The notes under the pieces were generated by a model, which saw only the letters and a program-made list of their open reading frames with translations, had not been told where the DNA came from and did not search any database. Below are positions 1 through 12,606 of a DNA stretch of 55,265 bases, piece after piece. The DNA is from Atkinsonella hypoxylon. Its lineage: Eukaryota; Ascomycota; Sordariomycetes; Hypocreales; Clavicipitaceae. The position numbers and the translations under genes are program-made. Location: positions 1 to 55,265 of the forward strand of contig JFHB01000201.1 in assembly GCA_000729835.1 (NCBI GenBank). Reading direction: 5' to 3'. The first letter of the stretch is position 1. The number at the start of each line of letters is the position of its first letter.

Positions 1-916
1 CCCCCCTCCCTCCCTCCCTCCCTCCCCCCCTCTCCCCTCCTCCTCCCCAGAGCCATGGCATCCACGCTAGTTCCCCCGTGCCCCCGTATTCCCCGTCTCG
101 TCCTGTGGTTGGCTCCCCCAGCGGCACTGTGGGACACGCTGTAGAATCCTCCGCCCTTCCAGTCTATTGTCAACTGCTTTGCGTGTCTTTTTTTTTTTTC
201 TCAAGCCTCACAATCCTCCAGTCGCCACTTTGCCTGACTTGGCTTGTTCTTGTTGAGCGCAGGGCTAACTATTGCTGCAGACGGATACGCCTTGCTGCTT
301 TTTGTTTCTCTTTGCTTGCCTGATTTTGACTTTGATTTGGGTGTCGACTCTGCCGTATTCTGCAGCCTTGCTTTGCCACTGCTGTCTCGTTTCATCTTGG
401 CCCATCTGGTCTCATCTCATCCCATCCCATCCCGTCTCGTCCCGTCTCGTTTCCCGTTGTATTACATACAGCGTGCCGCCCGCAGCATCTGTCCACTCAG
501 AAAGAAGTTGGACGTTGGCTCTGCATCTGGCGTCTGCCTCGTCTGCCTCTTCTTCCCGCACCTGTGACTCCTTCTAGGAGTTCCATCCTTCTAATATCTG
601 ACCGGGCTGGACGATGCATGCCTGACCGCCGGCAGACATTTTGGTCGATTTTGCGCCTGCCTACCTGGAATCGATCCTTCAAGCAACACTCCCCCCCCCC
701 CCTCCCCTCCCCCTTTCCCCCCTTCGCGGGGCCGCCCCCCCGGTCTTGTTCTTTTTGTTCTTCTCGACCAGTAACATTTTCGTCGACACGGCTTTCAGTG
801 CTGCACTGTCGCCGCATATCCTTGAGCGCTGAACATTACCTGCTCCCATCCCGTCTTCGACATTCAATACCGATTTTGTCGCCTTCTTGCCCGCGCACTC
901 CCCAAAGCTTGCCGAC
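1..916 (+). promoter_or_regulatory. nik1 upstream region and leader
   Basis: No supported gene lies here. The stretch opens with a C/T-only tract (about 1-50) and carries further C/T-rich blocks near 400-460 and 690-750, as is common in promoters and leaders of filamentous fungi. Several ATGs precede the nik1 start. One at 618 opens a reading frame that runs to 950 and overlaps the nik1 start at 917 in another frame. The transcription start cannot be placed from sequence alone. Confidence 0.5.
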
Positions 917-3900
917 ATGGTTGTCGACGACTCCATGTTGGCGGCGCTGACGGAGGTCATTTCGTCCCTTGCCGCCGACCCCAAATCGTCTGCGACCATA
1001 TCCGCCAAGATTGGGTCTCGAATTACCCTACCCGGTGCCGAAACCGCGCCTAAACGAGCATTGGAGATCGAGCTTCAGAAGCTCATTCTCAGAGTCGGCC
1101 AATTGGAGAATAAAGCCTCTGCATCGGCCACGGCCATCTTGCCAGAGACACCAAATGAAGTCAGCGACTCCCTCTTTGGTAATGATGCATCATCACACAC
1201 GGGCAATCGAGCGGCAGTTCCCAAGCCGAAACTAGCCCGCGCCCATCAAGGTAGCTTGGACGCTCCGAATCTTTTGCCTCGCCAGCTGACCAAGGAAGCC
1301 CTGGAAGGACTGAGAGAGCATGTAGACGACCAGTCCAAGCTCCTCTACAGCCAACGGCAGGAGCTGGCCGGCGTCAACGCTCAACTCCTCGAACAAAAAC
1401 AGTTGCAGGAACGAGCTCTCGCCGTGCTTGAGCAAGAGCGCGTTGCCACCCTCGAACGCGAGTTATGGAAGCACCAAAAAGCCAACGAGGCTTTCCAGAA
1501 AGCCCTGCGGGAAATTGGCGAGATCGTTACCGCCGTCGCCCGCGGCGACCTGACCATGAAGGTCCGCATGAACACGGTCGAGATGGACCCCGAAATCACG
1601 ACTTTCAAGCGCACTATCAACGCCATGATGGACCAACTACAGATATTTGCCAGTGAAGTGTCGCGCGTCGCTCGAGAAGTCGGTACAGAAGGTTTGCTCG
1701 GTGGCCAAGCCCGGATCGGCGGCGTCGATGGCACATGGAAAGAGCTGACGGACAATGGTATGTCTCGGATGTCAAATCCCTGTCTTATCGCTCTTCTTCC
1801 CCCTTTCCTTCACAATTCCCCCCACCTCCCATCTCTCTGCCTCATTTCTCACCTAGACGCGACTAACCAATGTGTTCCCATGTTCAGTGAACGTAATGGC
1901 TCAAAACTTGACTGACCAGGGTAAGTCGAACCGAAACTTGGATAAGAGCGCCGTACATGGCATCTGGCCAATGGCAAGGTTGCTACGCCCCTGAAAACTG
2001 ACATTGTCTAGTGCGAGAGATTGCATCCGTGACCACGGCCGTCGCTCACGGCGACTTGACCAAGAAGATTGAGAGACCAGCCCGAGGTGAAATTCTCCAA
2101 CTCCAGCAAACGATCAATACTATGGTGGATCAACTACGAACATTTGCCTCGGAAGTTACTCGAGTAGCGAGGGACGTCGGAACAGAAGGTATACTGGGCG
2201 GACAGGCCGATGTTGGGGGAGTGAAGGGCATGTGGAACGACTTGACCGTCAACGTCAACGCCATGGCCAATAATCTGACGACGCAAGTACGAGACATTAT
2301 CAAGGTCACGACAGCCGTCGCCAAGGGAGACCTCACACAAAAGGTTCAGGCTGACTGCAGGGGAGAAATTTTTGAGCTCAAGTCGACCATCAACTCCATG
2401 GTGGATCAACTTTCGCAGTTCGCCAGGGAAGTCACTAAAATTGCCAGAGAAGTCGGAACCGAAGGCAGATTGGGTGGCCAGGCTACAGTCCACGACGTCG
2501 AGGGAACCTGGCGTGACCTGACGGAGAATGTCAACGGAATGGCCATGAACTTGACCACCCAAGTGCGAGAAATCGCAAAGGTTACCACAGCTGTCGCCAA
2601 GGGCGATTTGACCAAGAAGATTGGCGTCGAAGTCAAGGGAGAGGTGCTGGAACTGAAGAATACCATCAACCAGATGGTGGATCGCCTGGGAACATTCGCC
2701 GTAGAAGTCAGCAAAGTGGCTCGCGAAGTCGGCACGGATGGAACCCTGGGTGGTCAAGCTCAAGTCGCCAATGTCGAAGGCAAATGGAAGGACCTCACCG
2801 AAAACGTCAACACCATGGCCTCAAACCTTACAGTACAAGTGAGAAGCATCTCGGCCGTCACGCAAGCCATCGCCAACGGAGACATGAGTCAAACAATCGA
2901 CGTAGAAGCCAATGGTGAAATACAAGTCCTCAAGGAAACAATCAACAACATGGTGTCTCGTCTGTCAAGCTTTTGCTATGAGGTGCAACGAGTCGCAAAG
3001 GATGTGGGTGTCGACGGAAAGATGGGCGCTCAGGCAGACGTGGCTGGGTTGAATGGTCGCTGGAAAGAGATTACGACGGATGTCAATACCATGGCCAGCA
3101 ACTTGACGACCCAAGTACGAGCCTTCTCCGACATCACCAACTTGGCGACGGACGGGGATTTCACAAAACTTGTAGACGTCGAAGCCTCTGGTGAAATGGA
3201 CGAGCTGAAGCGAAAGATTAATCAAATGATATCCAACCTGCGAGACAGTATCCAAAGGAATACTCAGGCAAGAGAAGCTGCCGAGCTGGCCAATAAAACC
3301 AAGTCCGAGTTTCTCGCCAACATGTCTCATGAGATCCGGACGCCCATGAACGGTATTATTGGTATGACGCAGTTGACGCTGGACACTGACCTGACCCAAT
3401 ACCAACGCGAAATGCTGAACATTGTCAATAACCTGGCAAACAGCCTGTTGACAATCATTGACGATATCCTGGATCTTTCCAAGATTGAGGCGAGGAGAAT
3501 GGTGGTTGAAGAGATACCGTATACGCTGCGTGGCACGGTTTTCAACGCACTCAAGACGCTGGCTGTCAAGGCAAACGAGAAGTTCCTGTACCTTACCTAC
3601 AAGGTCGACAGCTCCGTTCCTGACCATGTCATCGGTGACTCGTTCCGTCTGCGACAGATTATTCTCAACCTCGTGGGCAACGCCATCAAATTCACTGAAC
3701 ACGGTCAGGTCAGCCTTACCATCAAGGAGCGCGCCAATCAGGAGGATGTTGCCGAGGGAGAGTATGCCATTGAGTTTATTGTCGAAGATACGGGTATTGG
3801 CATTGCCAAGGACAAGCTGAACCTCATCTTTGACACTTTCCAGCAAGCCGACGGATCCATGACTCGCAAGTTTGGAGGCACTGGCCTGGGTCTGTCCATT

Positions 3901-5185
3901 TCGAAACGTCTGGTCAACCTCATGGGCGGTGATTTGTGGGTGCTGAGCGAAGCCGGCAAGGGTAGTCAATTCCACTTCACCTGTCGCGTCAAGTTGGCGG
4001 CCGATGGCACGGAGGGCATTCTTAAGCAGCTTCGGCCCTACCGTGGTCATCAGGTCCTGTTTGTCGATAAGGCGCAATCAAGTTCTGGTGCAGAAATCAA
4101 GGCCATGCTGGAATACCTTGGACTTCAACCCGTCGTGGTCGATTCGGAGAAGAGCTCTGCCTTGACTAGGCTCAAGGCTGGCAGTGGTGCTCTGCCGTAC
4201 GATGCCATCTTGGTGGACTCGATCGACACGGCCAGAAGACTGAGAGCGGTGGATGACTTCAAGTATCTCCCCATCGTCTTGCTGGCCCCCATTGTTCACG
4301 TCAGCCTGAAATCGTGCTTGGATCTGGGCATCACGTCGTACATGACCACGCCCTGCACCTTGACTGACCTTGGCAATGGCATGATCCCGGCTCTCGAAAA
4401 CAGAGCAACACCGTCCCTGGCGGATAACACCAAGTCTCTGGAGATTTTGTTGGCCGAAGACAACACGGTGAATCAGCGACTAGCGGTCAAGATTCTCGAA
4501 AAGTATCACCACGTGGTCACCGTAGTCGGAAATGGCTGGGAGGCCGTAGAGGCTGTCAAGGAGAAGAAGTTTGACGTTATTCTTATGGATGTACAAATGC
4601 CCATTATGGTACGTCTTGCAGCCCTGGGATGCTTCTTTCCCACGTTGTCGTTTTCATTGTCCTCCCCCCCCCCCCCCCCTCCCTGGCCATATTTACTGCT
4701 TTTGTTGGTTGCAGGTTCCTGTTTTGCTGACTTGTCTCATTTTTCAGGGAGGATTCGAGGCTACCGGCAAGATCAGAGACTACGAGCGAGGCATGGGCAC
4801 GCACAGAACGCCCATCATTGCTCTCACGGCACACGCCATGACTGGCGATCGCGAAAAGTGCATTCAGGCTCAGATGGACGAGTATCTGTCCAAACCCCTG
4901 CAACAGAACCATCTTATCCAGACGATTCTCAAGTGCGCCACTCTGGGCGGCCCATTGTTGGAGAAGAATAGAGAGCGCGAGCTGGCCATCCAGGCGGACG
5001 CCAAGTCAAGGAGTCATAAGATTGCGCCTCGCAGCTTGCTTCGACCAGCGCTGGAAGGCCGTGCCATGACCAGCCGCGAGCCACTGCAAAGCAAAGAGGG
5101 AGAAAGCTCGTCGCTGACGGCGACCGAGGAGGATGATCCCTGGGCCAGGCAACGGCTTTCCGAACTGCGGAGAATTTCTGGCTAA
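917..5185 (+). CDS. nik1: Group III hybrid histidine kinase (Nik1/Os-1), osmotic stress sensor
   Basis: Cytosolic hybrid sensor kinase feeding the HOG/Os-2 MAPK pathway through a phosphotransfer protein; the family is the known target pathway of dicarboximide and phenylpyrrole fungicides. Exons 917-1757, 1888-1920, 2012-4608 and 4748-5185 join in frame to 1302 aa, close to the family's usual length. The ATG at 917 is the first in-frame one. After an N-terminal coiled coil come six HAMP-type repeats of about 92 residues (roughly 200-700), typified by GDLT..., VGTEG and GGQA. The H-box NMSHEIRTPMNGIIG puts the phospho-His at about residue 731. N-box (LVGNAIKF), G1 (EDTGIGI), F-box and G2 (GGTGLGLSIS) follow. 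The C-terminal receiver has its phospho-acceptor in MDVQMP (about Asp1151). The last intron falls just after DVQMPIM. Exon 2 is only 33 nt. There is no membrane segment, as expected for the class. Confidence 0.97.
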
Positions 5186-5711
5186 GGGCCATTGACGGCT
5201 TGTTGATCTCTAATCTTGATCGTTTACCATTTTTTTTTTTTTTTTCTCTCATTGTATTTTAATTCATGGTGTTTTACGGTCGGGGTGTCATTTGCTTTTA
5301 GTTATGTCAGTCAAATAAGTGTAGGGGTCAAAAACAAAAAGGCCGCTTTCGAATTCTTTATTCTCGCCCTCCTATTCGCAATGGTTCAATTTTTATTTAT
5401 TTTTTGTTCCCGTCCCGTCCTTTCTTAGGGCATTCGGCACGCGAAGCCATGCTTCACGTATGTACTTGGTTCCCCATAATCGCATTGCTTCTGTTTTTTC
5501 TTGCTCAAGGGAATGGAGATGAAAAATGGCATAGCGATGGACTGGTTTGATACAGGCGATGGATGCCGGGTAGATTAGCATATGGGTTGAAATCTAGCGG
5601 ATAATACGTTGGCTTGCAAGCTTGCTTTGTGTATTGTGTCTTTTATGCGCGGCCATTCTTGACATGATCATGAGACGACGATTCGACATGACACCCGTAC
5701 CGCACATTCCT
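5186..5711. other. Intergenic, between convergent genes
   Basis: Holds the 3' flank of nik1 and of the small minus-strand ORF that faces it, with a T-run at 5230-5244. I see no coding potential or RNA gene. Confidence 0.5.
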
Positions 5712-6033
5712 TCACTCCTTCTTCTCCTCCTCCCTCTTCGTCTCCTCCCTCTCCCTCTGTTCCAGCCCCTCGAGCAAAGCTTCCAACTTGCCCTCCAGCA
5801 CAGCCAAGCTAGCCTCCAGCCGCGCAACCTCCGGATCGCCCCTACAAGAATCAGCGACGCCCTGTACGCGGTGTTTTACAGACAGAAATTTAAGATTCAA
5901 ATTCAAATTACAACAAAGAAGAAACATACGTGGTTGGTTCGCGGACCGCCTGACTAAGTTAGCTTGGTTCCCTAAACGAGCAAGGTGTACTTACCTGTGC
6001 GTTTCCGTTTCCGTTGGCTTCTTTGTCGGACAT
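5712..6033 (-). CDS. Small acidic coiled-coil protein, unknown function (tentative)
   Basis: A tentative spliced gene of about 62 aa. Exon 1 (6033-5995) starts MSDKEANGNGNAQ and ends at a good GTAAGT donor. The last exon (5861-5712) follows a TACAG acceptor and continues in phase 0 as GVADSCRGDPEVARLEASL, then a Glu/Arg/Lys-rich helix ending EEEKKE. Heptad-like Leu spacing (LEASLAVLEGKLEALLEGLE) predicts a coiled coil. A second model keeps an extra 24-nt exon (5953-5930, SGGPRTNH) using TTAG and GTATGT sites, but its first intron would be only 41 nt. I do not recognise a family. The in-frame splice, clean start and amphipathic helix argue for a real gene; the short length argues for caution. 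Confidence 0.45.
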
Positions 6034-7390
6034 TGTTTGGGTTTCCTCGGACTACTAACGTTATAGATGGCTTTGGGGTTTTCTTTACGGGTCACGAAGC
6101 TTTGTTGGAGAAACTTTGGCAACCGCTTTTTATACTGCTCAACTTACCCTACCCTTTGTTTCAAAAGTGTTTCAGAGTTCCAGTCTTGCTCTTTTTTTTT
6201 TTTTTTCCTTCCAAGTAGCCATATGCCGGACTGGGCTACGCAAAAAAAAAAAATTAAAAATAAAAACAACACATTGACGATAGTGCTTTTGCTGTTCACG
6301 TGTTTTCCTGTTTTTTTTTTTTTTTTTTTGACAATCCGTGCATCGATTTCCCGGCTTGGAGAACGTGGGGACAGTTTTGCTCGCCTGCAGGTTTTCTGCT
6401 CTAGGGCTCTTGGGTCTTGGTAGAACGACACAGCACTTTGTTCTATGGTAGATTGCCTGGAGTACATTTCGTCTTACTTGGCACGGGGCGTTTTCGTCAC
6501 CATGTCATGCTGTTTCCTCTTCTCCCATGGCATGGTGCTTGATTCACTTTCATTTCCTCCGCCGTGATGAATGAGATGGGCGCTTTACGAAGCATGTGTT
6601 AAAAAACTGCGCCAGTCACACAAGACTGCCCCTAGAACAACAAAAAGGAAGGAGAAGAGAAGGCGAGGAAAAGGAAAAGGAAAATGCATGACTGCTTGCA
6701 TTGACATGCTTGTGCAGCACCACGGCTCTGCTTTGCTTGGTGGGCGCAATCTGGAGATTCAGGGTAGGCAGGCGAGAGAACTCGAGCTGGAAAAAAAAAA
6801 AAAAGAAAAAGAAAAAGAAAAAAACCCGCGGATAGATGTGGAGAACTATCAGTTTATATGGAGAACCATCAGAAACCGACGCTAAAATTCTCCGCTTGGT
6901 AGAAAAAAAAAAAAAAAAAAAAACCACAACAGCTCGACGCATCGTCAGCCAATCAGAATAACAATTGCCGCCATGGCTCAGTCGAGAAGTTCGTTCCGCG
7001 ACAGGTCTAGATTCCTAGGTCTGTCCTTGGGCATCTTCAACTAGACAACGACATGCATCTACGCGTATCGGCCGTGTAAGCAAGCGTACCTGGAAATAGT
7101 ACCTGGTAGGGCATATGTTCAATCACGACCGAAAACCCAATCAATCGAGGCGAATGCATGCTGGAATCGTTGCAACGCGGATGAGAATGAGGCTTTGAAG
7201 GATAATGCCACAGTGCGGTGCCGGAAAGTAATACGGAGTCGCGCAAGCAAGCAAAACCCTCCCCCTCCCCCTCCAAAAGGAAGCCCTCCTATGTGCGATG
7301 CACACAACGTACTTACGATCGATAGATAACACGTCGTAAAAAAAATGGACAGAGGGGAGGGGGGGTACGGCTCTCGCTTCTCTCAACGAG

Positions 7391-7415
7391 ATCCAATCCA
7401 ATCCAATCCAATCCA
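7391..7415 (+). repeat. (ATCCA)5 microsatellite
   Basis: Five perfect tandem copies of a pentamer in the gene-free region. Confidence 0.9.
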
Positions 7416-8630
7416 AGCCTTCCAAAAGTGCGAGTGGGCCGAATCGATCGACCGTGGCAGAGCCGGTCATCGGATGGCAGGCTCAGAAGAGGCTCAGAAA
7501 AAGCTCGTCCCACGAAGCATTGCCGTTCATACCAAAAACGGTCGATTTGATGCCGCATGTTGCATCTTGTTTACTGGGAAAGACAGAATTGCCTATGGTG
7601 GCTGACATCGAGATTTCGCGCCTCGCTCTCCGTCCTCCCTCCCCTTCCCCTTGATCCTTGGTGAAATGGAGCTTCGAGGAGCACGGACTTCCGAACACTC
7701 CATCAACGTGCACCCCTCCTCAAGTCCCGAAAAGCGTGGAGAGTTTGTCGTTACTGTAAAAGGATGCAGTACCGACTCCACACAGCACGTTCTCATGGAC
7801 TTGGGTATTAGGGGAAAAAAAAATAAAAAAAAATAAAGGACGACTAACTCAAAGCCACCACCAGTTAGTTGGCTGCCCTATACCCTTTCGAATTCATGAC
7901 ACGGCAAAAGTCACAAGTCATGTCGCTCACTAGAACGAGAACTATGAATACTTTCAACCATGGAGCATATCCATAGAGCCTTAACGTACGTACGCAGTAT
8001 AATAATATTGCACTCTCACCCGCGCGTGCTTCATGCTCTCGACTATTGTGCTAATCTAACATCTATTTCATCAATAGCCTTTTCTTTTCCATATAGCTTT
8101 CCATATAGCAGGCATACCCGGCAATTGCCAACTAGATTGCTTTATCGTTGGTTAGTCTCCAGGCTAGGTGTCAGGATCAAAACCTTGTTTGGTAAGATGC
8201 GACGGTAATGCTTTCGGTGACCGTTTCCTTCCATGTGACAGGCTGTTGTCTTTAGTCTATGGAGCTAGATCGTGCTGGGATCTCCGTTTTGTGCGGGCAT
8301 CTGTTTTGGCCATAAGGGGATCGAAATTGCACGCACCGCCGTTTCGTCACAGTATTGCGGAGTGTGAGTGTGCACCCAGAGGAATCCCATGCCATGGATG
8401 CCATGGATGCCAGAATTGTGGTCTGTTTGTTATTGACCACCACCCCCCTAGCCCCATCCACTCCGCAACTGCGATTGTCCACGGAAGCCGTGAGTGATTT
8501 ATTCGCTGCTGATAACATGGTGCAGGCATGGGTTCAACAGTCAACCGACCTTGTTTCACGTCGATGCCTCGGACTATTTATCATGCGAGCATTGGTGGGC
8601 ATTTTGCACAGACGGTCATCGCCGCGTCAA

Positions 8631-8700
8631 AGGAAAGAAAGAAAGAAAGAAAGAAAGAAAGAAACAAAGCAAAGCAAAGCAAAGCAAAGCAAAGCAAAGC
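8631..8700 (+). repeat. Compound purine-rich microsatellite, (GAAA)n then (GCAAA)n
   Basis: About eight GAAA units run directly into about seven GCAAA units. The shared AAA core suggests one array arose from the other by point change and slippage. Looser A/G-rich sequence continues to about 8760. Confidence 0.92.
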
Positions 8701-9000
8701 AGTGAAGGCAATAAATAAAGGACAGAAAGCAAGAAAAGGAAGAAAAGGAAGAAGCAAAGATCGACAGAAGCATGGCATGGCCGTCTCCAATTGACGAGCC
8801 ATTTCAGTCCCTCAAAAATATGTTTCTTCATATCCACCTGCATACGTCACTATCAGTATCGAACGGTGAATGTCTCGTTAGAAATGAATGGGTTAGGGTC
8901 AAGATGGCACATGATTATGAATGATTGCGAGTCGTCGAGCGCAACCTCCGTCAGCAGGAGCTGTAGTTACTGTACACCTACCCTAGGTGCCCAGACACGT

Positions 9001-9124
9001 GGTGGGCAGATTAACGCAGACGTCAGCACGCAACGCGTTCTAATGTAATGACGTGCTTGAACCTCTGAGGCATTGATTCAATCCACCTATTAATAGTCGC
9101 GACGTCCGCGTTAATCTGGCCACC
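9001..9124. repeat. Inverted repeat pair, 124 bp fold-back
   Basis: The 24-base arms 9001-9024 and 9101-9124 are reverse complements at 22 of 24 positions (cores GGTGGGCAGATTAACG and its partner), separated by a 76-base loop. It could be a decayed small fold-back element. No target-site duplication is obvious. Confidence 0.7.
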
Positions 9125-12046
9125 CCTTGCCAGGATGGGTGGGTGTCAGGTAGGTACTCGTTGTATGCAGAGTGGTGTGTAGCTCTTTCCCAATGAGCCC
9201 TCGCTTACTCTCGCCCAGCGAGAACGGCGTTGAACGGAAGCGAAAACGCACAGAATGAAAATGAACTCACGTACATGCTATACGGCCATTACATCCGTCT
9301 AGTCAATTCCTAATCTCTGTACCTAAATATACGGAAAACCTTTTTCAGGGTTTAGATTCACCAATGCCCCTGCGTCACTCTCATCGACATGATCGCATGA
9401 CGGTCAAGCTTATTTGGCTGCGACGCTGGGACCGTGGAATTTCCATCCATGTCTGCGCCAAAGGCCCGTTTTCTCAAGGTTTTGGTTTCCTGTGTCATAA
9501 TTAGGTAACTCTCTTTTCTTTCCCATTAGTTTAATCAATCTTTAATACCGCTCAACCGGCATGACCGATGCCCGACTGATAAGGAGTAAAAAAAAAAAAA
9601 GGGGGCCTCGGTCTGGCATTTGACCATGGGCAGAAAATTCATTTACCATGACGAACGCACGATCTTCTGGTAAAAGTCGATGCGCGATTGTGAAGGCAAT
9701 CTGTGTTGATCGGGACTTGTACCCCCCCCAACTCCGAAAGAGGGTGTGGAGTGTAGGGCATAGGAGTGTAGGGTGTGTATACATGACACTTGGTGCACGC
9801 TTGTTTCGCATGGCTGAAGCTCATGGCGCCAGGGGCACAACTGGCAACCATTACCGCATCGGAATATCATGCATCCGGTACCGAACCAATGCGGCACCCT
9901 GGCATGCAGAATTGTGGGATGCGCATCGAGATTGTTGCCATATTGACTTGTTTTAGAAGTGAGAGCATCTTCATTCCGATTGAAGGGCGACTTATCTCCA
10001 AAGCTGGTGTACCGTAGTTACGGTCTACAATTGGGGGAGCTGCGACATCATTCATCCAGCTCTCTCTTCCCTTGCACGACCTTCTCCAGCCAGCGTCTTG
10101 TGGTTTTGTTTCTGTTTTTTCTCGACCAGGACTACAGACCGAGCTTCCCGATGGCGTTGCCACTACCAACGAATCCTCCTGCATGTCTAACCACGCTAGA
10201 ATGCACAGGCAGCCCTGCCCCAGTTGACTCGAGAAGAGTCTCTCTCTGTGTGTGTTTGTCTGTGTACCCGTGTACTCTACGGAGCACATACAAAGCCTCC
10301 ACAGGTACCGTGGGGGGTGTACGTTGTCCGGCTTCACTCCAAGTCGTCTTTGCGTCTCGCAACCGAATTCGGCATATACAAGTAAGTAATCAGACAACAC
10401 CCCAATAATCCTGTAGCATTTTCACAAACAGAACAAAAAGCAGATGACATCTTATCCACCATGCTACCATATCCACATTTGCGGTGCGACCAGTATGGGC
10501 TGTAGATCTCTTGCCTAGATCACGATGTGCCTGGGACAGAATCGGAAACTTGACTGGCAATCGCTCTCTTTCTCTCTTGGTTCGAAAATCGCACAAGCGA
10601 GCCTCTTGACTGCTGGGCTACATCTTGAACTGCCTTTGAGTGTCTGCAGCTGCCGGCCCCTTCCTTGCCTGGGGGCCAAGCCCATTCTTCACGGGATACG
10701 GGTCACGAGGGCTTAATAATCCCACTTAACTCAGGAACTGCTGCAACTTGCGCGGGACAGCAGACGGAAAATTGAAGAGAAAAAAAAAAAAAAAAATACC
10801 CATCTTGATCCAGAACGCGCCATGTCTCACGTTTTTTTTTTGCGGTTCGTGGCGGCCCCCCCCCTCCACATTTGTGTTTCCCATGCCATGCCACGGCGAT
10901 TTTCTTGGGCTCGGACAACAGATACTCAATGGGAAACACGAAAAAAAAAAAAAAAAAAAAAAAAGGCTCCAATCTCCTGAAAGTAGAATCTCGATTACAC
11001 GTAGCAATGCAAGGCGGAGGAATTCCATAGTCATAGCAGGCGACTGACTATCCGAGCTTCTTGTCTTACATGCTAATCCGGCAAGCGTAACAAGAGGCCA
11101 ATCGTTAAGACGCATTAGTAGCGAAGCGAACTCGCAGCTCTTCTCGAAAGATGGTAATTCAAAAGTTCAGTCGAGCAATGAAGCCGCAGGTCAATGGCAT
11201 ACAGAGCAGCCGATAAGATGACCTGACGTGTCGCACCCTATAAGATTGCAAGCCCCACTCGGCAGAGCCTCCGTCCAAGTGCCAGCCAATGACGTCCGTC
11301 CGTCCGTCTAGCCCGGGGGAAAACAAGCGAGCTTTACTGCAGGTTCTGCCATCTTAATCGCGGCAGCCCTGCCTGGTTTCGCTCGCACCTCCTTGTTCCC
11401 GTCGCGGAGTTGGAAAAAAAAAAAAAAAATAAGAAGAGTCGTGGTGGCATCGCGATCAAAACTCTTGTCTCATGCGTCATGGCCGGCAGAGGCACACTGT
11501 ACAATACAGCACATTCGTAACGATACGCATACGGCATTACATCATCGCTCAACGGCCGGCCGTCGGCTTGGCTGGGTCGGCGAGCACCGCTTTAGCCCCC
11601 CTTACCTTTTCTTTTAGATGCATCCAGCCCATCTGCGGGCCGGAAATTTTGGGCAAGAGCAGAGGAGCAGAAGCCCATCAACGTCCCGGCTCCAGCCAGA
11701 TTCGGGTCGGGGAAAGCCGTTCACTTTTCCACAGGAACGCTGAGGTGGCCCCGAAGCGTAGAAAAATCGAAGCCCTTGTCTTTGCTCCGGGCCGCTTCAT
11801 GCAAACTTTTGAATACGTGCCGGCGCTGCTAGCCTGGATGACCTGGATTCGTGCTGAGCGAGCAATTGATGATTGGGGGAAAAGAACACCATGAATGAGT
11901 GCAACAGTTTGGCATGGTTGGGTGGGGTGCTGGCTCTTTCCACTCTCGTCGATGTGCAGCACATCCAACGTCCCTGGGACTGGTGCCACCCCCTCACCCC
12001 CCTTCATGGGGCGTGTCTGCAGCCGGCCATCTTCATCCAATGATGG

Positions 12047-12110
12047 CATCCCAAGCCCATCCCAAGCCCATCCCAAGCCTGTGCAAGCCTGTGCAAGCCG
12101 CAAGCCTGTG
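12047..12110 (+). repeat. Degenerate tandem repeat, CATCCCAAGCC then TGTGCAAGCC units
   Basis: Three CATCCCAAGC-type units are followed by GTGCAAGCCT units that share the CAAGCC core. Simple tandem expansion in the distal promoter of the SAM-HMG gene. Confidence 0.8.
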
Positions 12111-12542
12111 AGCAACTCGTTCCGTTCCTTTGCTCTGGTCTCTCCACCCCAGACTTCTTGTCCGCTGTGGGTTGGCTCCGTCATGTCATATCAAATCATC
12201 CGCTTTGTTAGAAGCACTGACTAGCCTACCTTGCCTTATTGCTTGATTGCTCCCCGAGTTCGAGCGCATTCGGTTTCTCGTCGAGCATCTATCTCTCCAT
12301 CCTCGGAATCCTATAACCAATAACCATAGCCCATGGTCTCTAGTTAACCCATAACTTGAATTTGGATATTGTTCGTGATTCTTTTGCCTTACCCCGTCCA
12401 GCAAAGTCGGTTGAATATTCTGGCAACTCTCTTTGACCGATCCTGGACAGAACCAGAACCGCCAGGGCAACAAACAACAAGCTGCAAGAAGCTGCAACAA
12501 AGGCTAGCTACCTCGCGCAAAAACTTGCAAGGCCGGTGCTTG

Positions 12543-12606
12543 CTTTCGTCACTTTCGTCACTTTCATCATCCATCATCCACCATCCACCATCTACCATCC
12601 ACCACA
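12543..12606 (+). repeat. Pyrimidine-rich tandem repeat (CTTTCGTCA, then CATCCAC units)
   Basis: Three CTTTCRTCA units lead into five or six CATC/CACC-type heptamers. Confidence 0.8.

Noticed and set aside
2965..4077. 370-codon antisense frame within nik1
   Set aside because: Shadow of the well-supported nik1 coding frame. No domain, and it lies opposite conserved kinase motifs.
6973..7044. 23-codon ORF with a textbook GCCGCCATGG start context
   Set aside because: Good initiation context but too short, no conservation evidence and no neighbouring exon found.
9867..10400. 177-codon minus-strand frame in the gene-free region
   Set aside because: No recognisable motif, mixed composition and overlapping frames on the other strand.
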